NCBI GenBank assembly: GCA_041665525.1 | Contig: JBAYIS010000009.1 | Location: forward strand, 1 to 64,000 | DNA length: 64,000 nucleotides | Direction: 5' to 3' | Source of the DNA: UBA8401 sp041665525 | Lineage (GTDB): Bacteria; Bacteroidota; Ignavibacteria; UBA10030; UBA8401 | Shown here: piece by piece, positions 54,724 through 62,630 of the stretch | Layout of the letters: each line of letters opens with the position of its first letter | Numbering within the stretch: position 1 is the stretch's first letter | Made by a program: the position numbers and the translations under genes | Notes under the pieces: generated by a model | Seen by the model: only the letters and a program-made list of their open reading frames with translations | Database searches by the model: none | What the model was told of the DNA's origin: nothing

Positions 54724-55548
54724 TTATGTTGATGGGTGACGATTCTTTAGGTAGGAGAGAATGACCGAAACGGTCAGAATGGTGATGATAATTGCTAAAG
54801 ATACTGCAGTATCTATCTTATAGAAATCCATTATCAGCATTTTTATGCCGACATAACATAATACAATTCCGACGCCATATTTTACATATATAAATGAGGC
54901 ATGAATTTCAGCCAAGACAAAATACATGGATCGGAGACCCAGAACAGCCATCAAGTTGGACGATAATACGATAAATGGGTCTGTAGTAATGGCAAAAATT
55001 GCCGGGATGGAATCGATGGCAAAAACCACATCGGTTGTCTCAACGACTAAAAGACAGACAAAAAGTGGTGTTGCAAAGGTCAAACCATTTTCTTTCACAA
55101 AGAAATGATGGCCATGGTAATTATTGTCCACCCTCATCACTTTTCGGATCAATCTCACGGCAATATTCTTCTCCGGCTCAATTTTAGCGTCCTCCCCCCA
55201 CACCACACGATATCCGGCATAGATAAGCATCGCACCAAAGATGTAGAGTATCCAGTGGAATTGTTCAACTAAAGTAGAACCTAAGACGATCAGAATACCA
55301 CGAAGTATTATAACGCCGATAATACCGTAGTTTAATACCCTGCGCTGGTCTTTAAGTTCAACGCCAAAGATCGTGAAAACAATTAAAAAGACAAACAGGT
55401 TATCGATTGAAAGTGATTTTTCAATGATATATCCGGTAAGGAATTCTAATGCTTTTTGAGAACCGTGGGTAAAGTAAAGAACTGCATTAAGTCCAAGAGA
55501 GAGAATGACCCAAAAGATGGTCCAGTAAATTGCTTTTCGTAAAGGCAT
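54724..55548 (-). CDS. TerC-family membrane protein (Alx-like)
   Basis: Integral membrane protein of 274 residues with about seven to nine helices. The TerC landmarks are EKSLSIDNLFVFLIVF near the first acidic pair and VETTDVVFAIDSIPAIFAIT near the second. Members move metal ions, often manganese, or protect against tellurite; Alx in E. coli is manganese-linked and pH-controlled by an RNA switch. No yybP-ykoY-like leader is visible here, since only about 60 bp separate it from the divergent M28 gene. The substrate is inferred from the family. Confidence 0.9.
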   Translation of the reverse strand: MPLRKAIYWTIFWVILSLGLNAVLYFTHGSQKALEFLTGYIIEKSLSIDNLFVFLIVFTIFGVELKDQRRVLNYGIIGVIILRGILIVLGSTLVEQFHWILYIFGAMLIYAGYRVVWGEDAKIEPEKNIAVRLIRKVMRVDNNYHGHHFFVKENGLTFATPLFVCLLVVETTDVVFAIDSIPAIFAITTDPFIVLSSNLMAVLGLRSMYFVLAEIHASFIYVKYGVGIVLCYVGIKMLIMDFYKIDTAVSLAIIITILTVSVILSYLKNRHPST

Positions 55549-55617
55549 TTAAGGCTATTTTTGTTATATTCATAAGATAGTGAATCAACACTTCAATACC
55601 AATGAGAATTTAATATC

Positions 55618-56601
55618 ATGACCGAAGGAATATATTCCCGATGTCTGCACTGCACTTTTGTTTTTTTGTCACTTGTTCTATTGCTCTTCACAGCCTGCGA
55701 CCAAAAGCGTTCGGATCTACCTGATTCCGGGCAGCAAACACCAATGAAGAAACAATATCCGGCATTTGATGGTGAAAAGGCGTTCACTCTCCTGAAAGCA
55801 CAGACAGATTTTGGACCAAGGAATCCGAATTCCGAGGGACATAAACGATGTCTGTATTTTTTGGAAAATGAATTGCGGATGCACGCGGACATTGTCACGC
55901 TTCAACAATTCTCCCATAAAGGATACAACGAGACGCTGTTCCTGACAAATATTTTCGCACAATTCAATCCTGCAGCAAAGCAGCGATTGTTATTGGTGGC
56001 ACACTGGGATACTCGTCCCCGCGCCGAAGAAGATGCCGATCCGGCAAAGAAGGACCAGCCGATTATCGGTGCAAATGACGGCGCAAGTGGAGTTGCCGTC
56101 CTGCTGGAACTTGCCCGAATGTTGAAAAGCACACCACCGTCCATCGGTGTGGACATTTTACTGACCGACGGAGAGGATTATGGGGATTCACGGAAAGACC
56201 AGAATAACGATCTGTACTTCCTCGGCGCAAAGCACTTCGCAAAAACGAAAAATCCCATGTACAATCCTCAGGCCGGTATTCTGCTGGACATGGTGGGAGA
56301 CCGCGACCTGCAGATTCCTCTTGAGCAGAATTCAATGCAGTTCGCTCCACAAATAATGGACATCGTTTGGTCCACCGCAGAAGAGGTTCACGCTACACAA
56401 TTCATTCGTGTTCCAGGCGAAGCGATTTCGGATGACCATCTGGCGCTGAACGAAGCGGGCATTCCAATGATCGACATTATCGATTTCCAATATCCGTACT
56501 GGCATACACATCAGGACACTCCCGACAAGTGCAGTTCGGAAAGTCTTGAAGCTGTGGGAAAAGTCCTTTCCGCAGTGATCTACACAAAACTGGGAAAATA
56601 A
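55618..56601 (+). CDS. M28-family peptidase / glutaminyl cyclase-like lipoprotein
   Basis: Predicted exported zinc enzyme of 327 residues. The signal peptide has a lipobox LFTAC (C27). The di-zinc-type motifs of M28 appear as AHWDTRPRA (H, D), GANDGASGVAVLLELA (D), LLTDGEDYGD and a late HTHQDTPDK histidine. The DGEDYGD segment and overall layout are closest to the glutaminyl-peptide cyclotransferase branch, which forms N-terminal pyroglutamate; true aminopeptidase activity is an alternative. The next gene starts two bases after its stop. Confidence 0.85.
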   Translation: MTEGIYSRCLHCTFVFLSLVLLLFTACDQKRSDLPDSGQQTPMKKQYPAFDGEKAFTLLKAQTDFGPRNPNSEGHKRCLYFLENELRMHADIVTLQQFSHKGYNETLFLTNIFAQFNPAAKQRLLLVAHWDTRPRAEEDADPAKKDQPIIGANDGASGVAVLLELARMLKSTPPSIGVDILLTDGEDYGDSRKDQNNDLYFLGAKHFAKTKNPMYNPQAGILLDMVGDRDLQIPLEQNSMQFAPQIMDIVWSTAEEVHATQFIRVPGEAISDDHLALNEAGIPMIDIIDFQYPYWHTHQDTPDKCSSESLEAVGKVLSAVIYTKLGK

Positions 56602-56602
56602 A

Positions 56603-57253
56603 ATGAACGGCACTTCCACTCGCTTTGCATTCTATGAGATCGTCCGAATTGTTGTCCCGGGTTTATATTTCATTTTTCTTGCGTTTGCGCTTTCAATCGG
56701 ATTCGGGATACCGCTTACTCCATTCGCCACCTGGGAATTCGGAATCCTGTTCTTTGTGCTCGGAACGATCATCGCGGGATTAAGTTTCTATTCTCGTGAG
56801 ACTCCGAAAAAAAGGAAAGCCTTCCAGCAGAATCAACCCAGCCTGTTTATCCTGAATCGCTCGCGCGAGATTTCATCGGTCCATCCGTTGACTGAAGATG
56901 AAGCCCGACAGCTCTATTTTTACATCCTCAATCATCACCTCCCGGCTACCGTCCACGATAAGATCTTTTTCTTTGGAATGATTTATCACGTGATGATCAA
57001 TATTCGCAGGACCTCCTTTTGGTTCGGACTCGCAGGGCTCATCGGAGCGATCGTGCAGATCGCCATAACACAAACCCTTTCGATGCCTGCTGCAACAACG
57101 GTTCTGCTGATCTGGTTCGTCTACATAATGAATGTACGGCACAACAAGGCGGATAGGAAAATGCAGGAGAACTACGAGGACCAGATATTCTGGCTTGAAA
57201 TGAACAAAGAAAAAGTCGATGCGCTGATCTCACAGCGCTCTCAAAAATCATGA
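56603..57253 (+). CDS. hypothetical membrane protein
   Basis: Protein of 216 residues I do not recognise. Two hydrophobic pairs are visible: residues about 11-60 (YFIFLAFALSIGFGIPL, FGILFFVLGTIIAGLSF) and about 138-175 (FWFGLAGLIGAIVQIAI, ATTVLLIWFVYIMNV). Between them is a soluble loop with a basic stretch (ETPKKRKAFQQN). The C-terminus is a charged helix. Its stop overlaps the prmA start (ATGA), so it belongs to the M28-prmA-ppx unit. Confidence 0.6.
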   Translation: MNGTSTRFAFYEIVRIVVPGLYFIFLAFALSIGFGIPLTPFATWEFGILFFVLGTIIAGLSFYSRETPKKRKAFQQNQPSLFILNRSREISSVHPLTEDEARQLYFYILNHHLPATVHDKIFFFGMIYHVMINIRRTSFWFGLAGLIGAIVQIAITQTLSMPAATTVLLIWFVYIMNVRHNKADRKMQENYEDQIFWLEMNKEKVDALISQRSQKS

Positions 57254-58101
57254 ATGATATTTATCTTGACATACATCTTGCCGTCCCTCCGGACGAGCAG
57301 GTCCGTGAATTGTTACCGGCCGCCCTTTCCGATTTTCCTTTTGAAGGATTCGTAGAAGATGATCGGGGGCTTCATTGCTTTATCAAAAAAGATGCATGGC
57401 ACGATTCCATCGAGACCGTCATCCGCGAGATCGCCGAATTGTATCATCTCTCCTTCGTTGAACATCTTTCCACCACGGAAATCAAGCATAAGAACTGGAA
57501 CGAGGAATGGGAAAAATCCATCCAACCGATCCACGTTTCGGACAGATTCATTATCACCCCTTCCTGGCATACGGTGAATGAACCGGGAAAGAGCGTGATC
57601 ATTATCGATCCGAAAATGACCTTCGGCACCGGATACCATGAAACAACACGGCTCATGCTCCGGCTGATGGAAACATATATCTCGCCAAAAACGAGCGTGC
57701 TGGATGTGGGAACCGGGACAGGAATTCTGGCCATCGGTGCTGCAAAACTTGGCGCACAAAAGATCATCGGTGTGGATATCGATGAATGGTCGATGGAAAA
57801 CGGCATCGAAAATGCAAAACGAAACAATGTCCAGCAACAGATCGACATCCGTATTGGCTCATTGGAAACAGTACCGGAACACAATTTTGACGTCATCCTT
57901 GCCAATATTATCCGCAATACGATTCTTGATCTGATGGATGCGATGTGTTCCAAACTCGCACCGTCAGGTGTTCTCCTTCTGTCAGGCCTACTGATGAGCG
58001 ACAGACTGACAATCGAAGAAGCGTTGAACGTACGAAAGTTTACCGTCCTCACCGTTCTTCAGGAAAACGAATGGATCGGGATGGCCGCTCGAAATGTATG
58101 A
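57250..58101 (+). CDS. prmA: ribosomal protein L11 methyltransferase
   Basis: Trimethylates ribosomal protein L11 using S-adenosylmethionine. Residues contain the N-terminal substrate domain (about 1-95). The Rossmann methyltransferase core has FGTGYHETTRLMLRLME, SVLDVGTGTGILAIGAAKLG (motif I), IIGVDIDEWSMENGIENA and VILANIIRN in place of the common NILANPL. At 283 residues it is normal length. It overlaps the membrane-protein gene before it and the ppx gene after it by four bases each. Confidence 0.93.
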   Translation: MNDIYLDIHLAVPPDEQVRELLPAALSDFPFEGFVEDDRGLHCFIKKDAWHDSIETVIREIAELYHLSFVEHLSTTEIKHKNWNEEWEKSIQPIHVSDRFIITPSWHTVNEPGKSVIIIDPKMTFGTGYHETTRLMLRLMETYISPKTSVLDVGTGTGILAIGAAKLGAQKIIGVDIDEWSMENGIENAKRNNVQQQIDIRIGSLETVPEHNFDVILANIIRNTILDLMDAMCSKLAPSGVLLLSGLLMSDRLTIEEALNVRKFTVLTVLQENEWIGMAARNV

Positions 58102-59018
58102 AAATCGCATCGATCGATATCGGAACGAATACCATTCTCCTGCTCATCGTAGAGGTATCCAACGGCAAGATCACTTCGGTTGTGCACGACGAACAGGTAA
58201 TTGCCCGTCTCGGCAAAGGAGTCGATGCCGACAGGATGATCAATCGGGAAACTTTCGAACGCGCTGCCGGATTTCTCCGTCGATACAAAAATACATGCGA
58301 TGATTTCGGCGTGGAAAAAATCCGTGCGGTGGGGACCAGCGCATTGCGTGATGCCGCCAACAGTGACGAGTTCATTTCGTTCATCCGGCAATCGATCGGC
58401 ATTTCAATCGAAATACTTACCGGCGATGACGAAGCACGATGGACGTACCGGGGAGGTATTTCGGAATTCCAGGGCCGCGCGGACAAATATTCCGTAATCG
58501 ATATCGGCGGCGGCAGTACCGAAATCATTATCGGGGATGGATCAGCGATCCATTCCAAGGTCAGCCTCGATCTTGGCAGTGTGCGTTTAACCGAGCGTAT
58601 TCTGAAGACGTCACCGCCGGAACATCAGGAACTTATCGAAGCACATGATGTAATCCACTCTCATCTTCGGGGAGTCCAGACAAAAGAGATCGCTTCGACA
58701 TATGCAGTCGGTGTTGCCGGTACACTCACAACGCTGGCGGCGCTGCATCAACGGCTCCCCGCCTATGACCGCGAGAAAGTGAGTGGATATACGTTGGAAT
58801 ATGTTGATGTGTGTGCAATGTTCGGTTTGCTGAAGGACAAAACTGTGTCGCAGATATCGGCGCTGCCACAAATCTCCCCCGGCCGCGAGGATATCATCGT
58901 GGCCGGCATCATGATTCTTATGGGATATTTGGAGTCGTGTGGACTGAAAAAGATCACCGTCAGCGACCGCGGATTACGGTACGGAATGATCTATCGAGAA
59001 TTGGAAAATGATCGTTAG
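58098..59018 (+). CDS. Ppx/GppA phosphatase, short form
   Basis: ASKHA-fold phosphatase of 306 residues for polyphosphate and/or pppGpp. Landmarks are the start MKIASIDIGTNTILLLIVEV, AVGTSALRDAANS, VIDIGGGSTEIIIGD and GVAGTLTTLAAL. It lacks the C-terminal HD-like domain found in the paralogue at 15913..17469. The ATG at 58098 overlaps the prmA stop (ATGA) and opens exactly at the conserved N-terminus; upstream starts are not credible. It is convergent with, and overlaps by four bases, the lipoprotein gene at 59015. Confidence 0.92.
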   Translation: MKIASIDIGTNTILLLIVEVSNGKITSVVHDEQVIARLGKGVDADRMINRETFERAAGFLRRYKNTCDDFGVEKIRAVGTSALRDAANSDEFISFIRQSIGISIEILTGDDEARWTYRGGISEFQGRADKYSVIDIGGGSTEIIIGDGSAIHSKVSLDLGSVRLTERILKTSPPEHQELIEAHDVIHSHLRGVQTKEIASTYAVGVAGTLTTLAALHQRLPAYDREKVSGYTLEYVDVCAMFGLLKDKTVSQISALPQISPGREDIIVAGIMILMGYLESCGLKKITVSDRGLRYGMIYRELENDR

Positions 59019-59569
59019 AAGAACAGTGCTTTTACAACTTCCACTTCGACTCGAACAAATTTGTCATGCACCATCCCTGGAGAAATATTTGGGAACTCTT
59101 TTTCTCCCCCTGCATCAATGTACGCATTCAATAACCAGGTATGGCGGGCAACAACAGTCCGCGTTTCATCGATATAAACAAACCGCACTTCTATCGTATT
59201 GACCCGCTTGGAAGAATTGTTCCTGATCAACACCGTATGCAAAGGCAATTTACCGAGTTGAACGGCAAATTTCTGGCTAACGATTACGATATTTTCATCG
59301 GAGTCATCCGCAACAGAACTTCCGCCACTGCTGCCACTGCTGCCACTGCTGCTTTTACTCCTTGCAAGCTTTTCGATGTCCTGTCGACGGCGGAGAACAG
59401 TCTTATATAAAACGCTCTCTTCTGGGATTTTATCATAATAATATTCAGCGATCTCATACTCACCCTTCGCCATGAATTCATCCCCTTTCCTGAGGTTGGT
59501 GGAGGCATTCTCTTCGGAGTCCGTGCATCCGAACAAGGCTAAGCATAAGAGGATGAATAACTTTTTCAT
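59015..59569 (-). CDS. hypothetical lipoprotein with serine-glycine linker
   Basis: Protein of 184 residues. The lipobox is LALFGC (C15). Residues about 22-65 form a TPR-like helical hairpin (GDEFMAKGEYEIAEYYYDKI). A low-complexity Ser/Gly linker follows at about 73-85, coded by a 9-bp tandem repeat. The C-terminal part is a beta-sandwich-like domain (VLIRNNSSKRVNTIEVRFVY) of the FxLYD kind. No named family is certain. It is 12 bp downstream of the cysteine desulfurase gene on the same strand. Confidence 0.6.
   Translation of the reverse strand: MKKLFILLCLALFGCTDSEENASTNLRKGDEFMAKGEYEIAEYYYDKIPEESVLYKTVLRRRQDIEKLARSKSSSGSSGSSGGSSVADDSDENIVIVSQKFAVQLGKLPLHTVLIRNNSSKRVNTIEVRFVYIDETRTVVARHTWLLNAYIDAGGEKEFPNISPGMVHDKFVRVEVEVVKALFF
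59324..59353. repeat. nonamer tandem repeat coding a Ser/Gly linker
   Basis: The unit gccactgct repeats three times in a row (minus strand agcagtggc, coding Ser-Ser-Gly), flanked by partial units. Confidence 0.8.
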
Positions 59570-59581
59570 GGTGAACCTTTC

Positions 59582-60748
59582 TTACATTAATCGTTGTGGC
59601 AAAGTCCGGACGATGGAACAGAATATTTCTCCCGCTCTCGTAACTTCATCAATTGTGGTGAATTTTCCAAATGAAAAACGGATTGTCGCCTGCGTCGTTT
59701 TCATATCCCGCCCCATCGCCAGCAGCACATGCGATGGTTGAACACTACCGGAGGTACAGGCAGAACCGCTGGAGATGGCGATTCCGTTCAAGTCCATCAT
59801 CAGCAAGAGCGTTTCACTTTCAACATCATACTGTGAAGCTTCCAGCGAAACACTGAGAATATGCGGCAATGCCGGATCACTATCGGAATTGAAGATCACC
59901 CCTGAAACCGATGAACGGATGATCTCGGTCAAAACCGATTTAAGTTCACTGACTTTTCGATACAGCTGTTCCCGGTTCCGTTCCGCCAGTTCCATAGCTT
60001 TTGCAAAGCCGGCGATCAATGGAATATTTTCCGTCCCTGCCCTATTATTGCGTTCCTGCGCGCCGCCATGGACAATCGGGTCCAGTTCGGTCCCTTTTTT
60101 TATGAACAGGGCGCCGATTCCTTTCGGGCCATAAATCTTATGCGCAGAAATGGACAAGAGATCAACACCAAGATCTTTTGTCCGCACGGGAATTTTCCCC
60201 ACGGTTTGAACTGTATCCGAATGGAGGTGAATTCCGCGCGCTGCAGTCACGCGGGCGATCGTTTCAATCGGCTGTATCGTGCCGGTTTCGTTATTCGCGT
60301 GCATCACCGAAACGAGGAATGTCTTTTCAGTCAATAGACCGGCAATGACATCCGTGTTTACATAACCATTCGCATCGACCGGAATTATCGTGATGGTGAA
60401 TCCCAATCCCCGAAGATATTCCGCACAATCCAGAACAGCATGATGTTCGGTCGCCGAAACAAGCAGATGGTCCTTACCGCTTGTTCTCCTGTGAAGCATC
60501 GCGCTTCCGATTATCACATGATTATTCGACTCCGTTCCTCCGGATGTGAAAAAGACTTCCGCCGGTTCTGCACCGATCACACCGGCGATCTGCTCTCTGC
60601 TCTCTTCAAGGACGACCTTCGCAGAACGTCCGAAGGAATGAACAGAAGAAGCATTCCCGTAGGTCCCTGCTAAATGCTGTTCGATCACTTCCAGCACTTC
60701 CGCATCCAGCGGAGTTGTGGCGCTGTAATCAAGGTATGTATGTTGCAT
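59582..60748 (-). CDS. cysteine desulfurase (NifS/IscS group)
   Basis: PLP enzyme that takes sulfur from cysteine for Fe-S clusters and tRNA thiolation. From the ATG at 60748, with ggaacgaaac before it, the protein has 388 residues. Landmarks are YLDYSATTPLD, the PLP lysine in SISAHKIYGPKGIGAL, NNRAGTENIP, and the active cysteine in SSGSACTSGSVQPSHVL. The single-residue loop form places it in the IscS/NifS type I group. No iscU, iscR or other sulfur genes are adjacent; a lipoprotein gene follows. Confidence 0.95.
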   Translation of the reverse strand: MQHTYLDYSATTPLDAEVLEVIEQHLAGTYGNASSVHSFGRSAKVVLEESREQIAGVIGAEPAEVFFTSGGTESNNHVIIGSAMLHRRTSGKDHLLVSATEHHAVLDCAEYLRGLGFTITIIPVDANGYVNTDVIAGLLTEKTFLVSVMHANNETGTIQPIETIARVTAARGIHLHSDTVQTVGKIPVRTKDLGVDLLSISAHKIYGPKGIGALFIKKGTELDPIVHGGAQERNNRAGTENIPLIAGFAKAMELAERNREQLYRKVSELKSVLTEIIRSSVSGVIFNSDSDPALPHILSVSLEASQYDVESETLLLMMDLNGIAISSGSACTSGSVQPSHVLLAMGRDMKTTQATIRFSFGKFTTIDEVTRAGEIFCSIVRTLPQRLM

Positions 60749-60907
60749 GTTTCGTTCCATTAGAAAAATATATTGTAAAAACAAAGAAGATGCAAAAATA
60801 GGATTGTCTTAGTTTAGCTTTTCTACATTACCGAGTATTGTCATCCTGACAAAGCGATGCGGATTTTACAACGCGCGACTCAAACCTCGAACCTTCTGCA
60901 AAAAACA

Positions 60908-60940
60908 AGAAAGGTGAAGCACGGTGCTTCACCTTTCTTT
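60908..60940. terminator. terminator of the sigma-factor operon
   Basis: A 15-bp stem aagaaaggtgaagca / tgcttcacctttctt with loop cgg. On the minus strand it is followed by gttttttg, so it ends the sigma / anti-sigma / Spy-like unit 20 bp past the last stop. Confidence 0.88.
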
Positions 60941-60960
60941 ATACCGGTATTTCGCATAGA

Positions 60961-61440
60961 CTATTTTTGTCTGCGTTCCTTCTGAACTTCCCGTGCCGCC
61001 TTGCGAAGGTCTTTCATGAAATCCCGTTCAAATACGATGAATTCTGCAACCTGCTTATGGGTAAAGATCTCCTTCAATTCCTCCAAAAATCTTTTCCTCG
61101 CTTCGGATATTTTTCTATCTACTTCAAAGAACTCGTTGAACGATCTCTGCAGGTCCTTATCATTCGCATTCGATCGCGCTTGTTCATCCAGTTTATCAAT
61201 CAACAACGACCGTTCCGATTCCAGTTCCTGCATACGCTCTCGGTGTTTATTGTATCGGGAGACAAGTTTCACTCCCGTTTCTTCGTCCAGATTCATTGCT
61301 TCAACCATTCGGATCTTTTTATACCGTTCCAACCGTTCCATCTGTGGACGGAATCGCTCGCCCATCGGACCAGTGGGTTGCGCATAAAGTACTGTGCTCA
61401 TCAATACGCTGTATATCAAAACTATCATCGGTGTTTTCAT
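60961..61440 (-). CDS. Spy/CpxP-like periplasmic protein
   Basis: Helical protein of 159 residues with a signal peptide (MIVLIYSVLMSTVLYAQ). The mature part is charged and all-helical: MNLDEETGVKLVSRYNKH, ERSLLIDKLDEQ and EIFTHKQVAEFIVFERDF. The last pattern resembles the LTxxQ motif of Spy, CpxP and ZraP proteins, which bind unfolded proteins or metals in the periplasm. The ATG at 61440 has aggagttgtc before it. It is the last gene of the ECF sigma operon, so it may be both target and feedback partner. Confidence 0.72.
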   Translation of the reverse strand: MKTPMIVLIYSVLMSTVLYAQPTGPMGERFRPQMERLERYKKIRMVEAMNLDEETGVKLVSRYNKHRERMQELESERSLLIDKLDEQARSNANDKDLQRSFNEFFEVDRKISEARKRFLEELKEIFTHKQVAEFIVFERDFMKDLRKAAREVQKERRQK

Positions 61441-61456
61441 GACAACTCCTATTCTC

Positions 61457-62047
61457 CTAATCAATAGAACTATTTTCTAAATTTTGCATCACCTGCTCTA
61501 ACCCTTGTTCTCCCAACAGGGCAGTCAATTCGGACTCCGACTGAGTTTGGAAAAGATCAATACCGAACGATTCCAGATCCAGCGTTGTCTCAAAGAGATT
61601 TTCCGACTCAACGGTCGGAAATGCAACAACACCGTTGACAACATCGGAGATCTCTTCCTGCGCACAATCGTTGATCAAAGCATAGACCGGAGATTGCAGC
61701 GTTTCGGGATGGAATGCCTGATAGGCGGTGAACATTACGAAAACGATACTCAACGCAACGACCGGACGGAACACCGATTCCACGAAATACGGAATCGACC
61801 AACCGGAGAATTCTTTTCCGCTGTCGATCTGCTGACGGAGGCGGGGAAGAAACGTCGAAAAATAGAATTCAGGAACGGTATCCTGAACTGTCTCCTGGAG
61901 TCCGGAGAATGCGGAACGGATGATCTCCAATTCTTCCCGCAACTCGGGTGATAGAGCAAGCAATCGGTCAGCCTCCTCCCGCTGTTCAGATGTCAGCATT
62001 CCTTCTGCATAATCAATCAACATTTCCTGTTGTGCATTATTTTTCAT
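61457..62047 (-). CDS. membrane anti-sigma factor
   Basis: Protein of 196 residues with a cytosolic N-terminal part (DYAEGMLTSEQREEADRLLA), one membrane helix at about 92-112 (VFRPVVALSIVFVMFTAYQA) and an acidic periplasmic tail. The N-terminal pattern fits the helical anti-sigma domain but lacks the zinc-binding H-x3-C-x2-C motif, so it is not a ZAS type. Its ATG overlaps the sigma gene by 11 bp. It is expected to hold the sigma factor inactive at the membrane until an envelope signal arrives. Confidence 0.75.
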   Translation of the reverse strand: MKNNAQQEMLIDYAEGMLTSEQREEADRLLALSPELREELEIIRSAFSGLQETVQDTVPEFYFSTFLPRLRQQIDSGKEFSGWSIPYFVESVFRPVVALSIVFVMFTAYQAFHPETLQSPVYALINDCAQEEISDVVNGVVAFPTVESENLFETTLDLESFGIDLFQTQSESELTALLGEQGLEQVMQNLENSSID

Positions 62048-62585
62048 GTTTCAAATATACTCCAATCTTCTTCACGGCATGGAAATAATTCGCTTTCAAA
62101 CCGCCGACACTTGTTTTCAGGATTTTCGCAATCTCATCATAGGGAAGCTCTTCATAGTACCGGAGCAGAAAGACCTTCTTTTGTTTGTCCGGCAGCCGTT
62201 CGATCGCCTCCTGGATCTGCTTTGTCCGTTCTTTTTTCTCCAACAGCTCCAGCGGTAACGCGTCGTGCGATTCGAACTGATGGATGCCTTCATCGATAGA
62301 AAATGTCCTTCGTATCTTCTTCCGTCGGATCTCATTCAGCGACAGATTTATTGCAATACGATAGATCCAAGTGTAAAAGCTTGAATCGCCTTTGAACGAA
62401 CTAAGCGATTGGTACGCCTTTATGAATACGTTTTGCGTAATATCATCCGCCTCATCGTGATCCGGGATCATCCGCCGGACGATCCAATAGATCTTTTCTT
62501 TATAGCGAAGGACAAGTTGATTGTACGCTTGTTCGTTTCCGTTATTAAAATCTTCTATGAGTTGGAGTTCGTCGGGGTGATTCAT
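62037..62585 (-). CDS. ECF RNA polymerase sigma factor
   Basis: Sigma-70 family factor of 182 residues with only regions 2 and 4. Region 2: YNQLVLRYKEKIYWIVRRMI, DDITQNVFIKAYQSLSSF, SFYTWIYRIAINLSLNEIRR. Region 4: IERLPDKQKKVFLLRYYEEL and YDEIAKILKTSVGGLKANYF. It is the first gene of a three-gene unit with a membrane anti-sigma factor and a Spy-like protein, suggesting an envelope-stress response. The target promoter is not identified. Confidence 0.93.
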   Translation of the reverse strand: MNHPDELQLIEDFNNGNEQAYNQLVLRYKEKIYWIVRRMIPDHDEADDITQNVFIKAYQSLSSFKGDSSFYTWIYRIAINLSLNEIRRKKIRRTFSIDEGIHQFESHDALPLELLEKKERTKQIQEAIERLPDKQKKVFLLRYYEELPYDEIAKILKTSVGGLKANYFHAVKKIGVYLKHEK

Positions 62586-62630
62586 TCACAATATGCATTT
62601 TTGACAAAAATTTGCCAAAAAAGTTTAAGC

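Noticed and set aside
55549..55617. Manganese riboswitch upstream of terC
   Set aside because: The gap to the divergent gene is under 70 bp and shows no yybP-ykoY-like stems.
57444..58052. Minus-strand open frame opposite prmA
   Set aside because: prmA motifs are complete on the plus strand; serine- and isoleucine-rich antisense translation only.
59582..60748. Fe-S cluster (isc/suf) operon
   Set aside because: Only the cysteine desulfurase is present; no scaffold, regulator or ferredoxin gene lies next to it.
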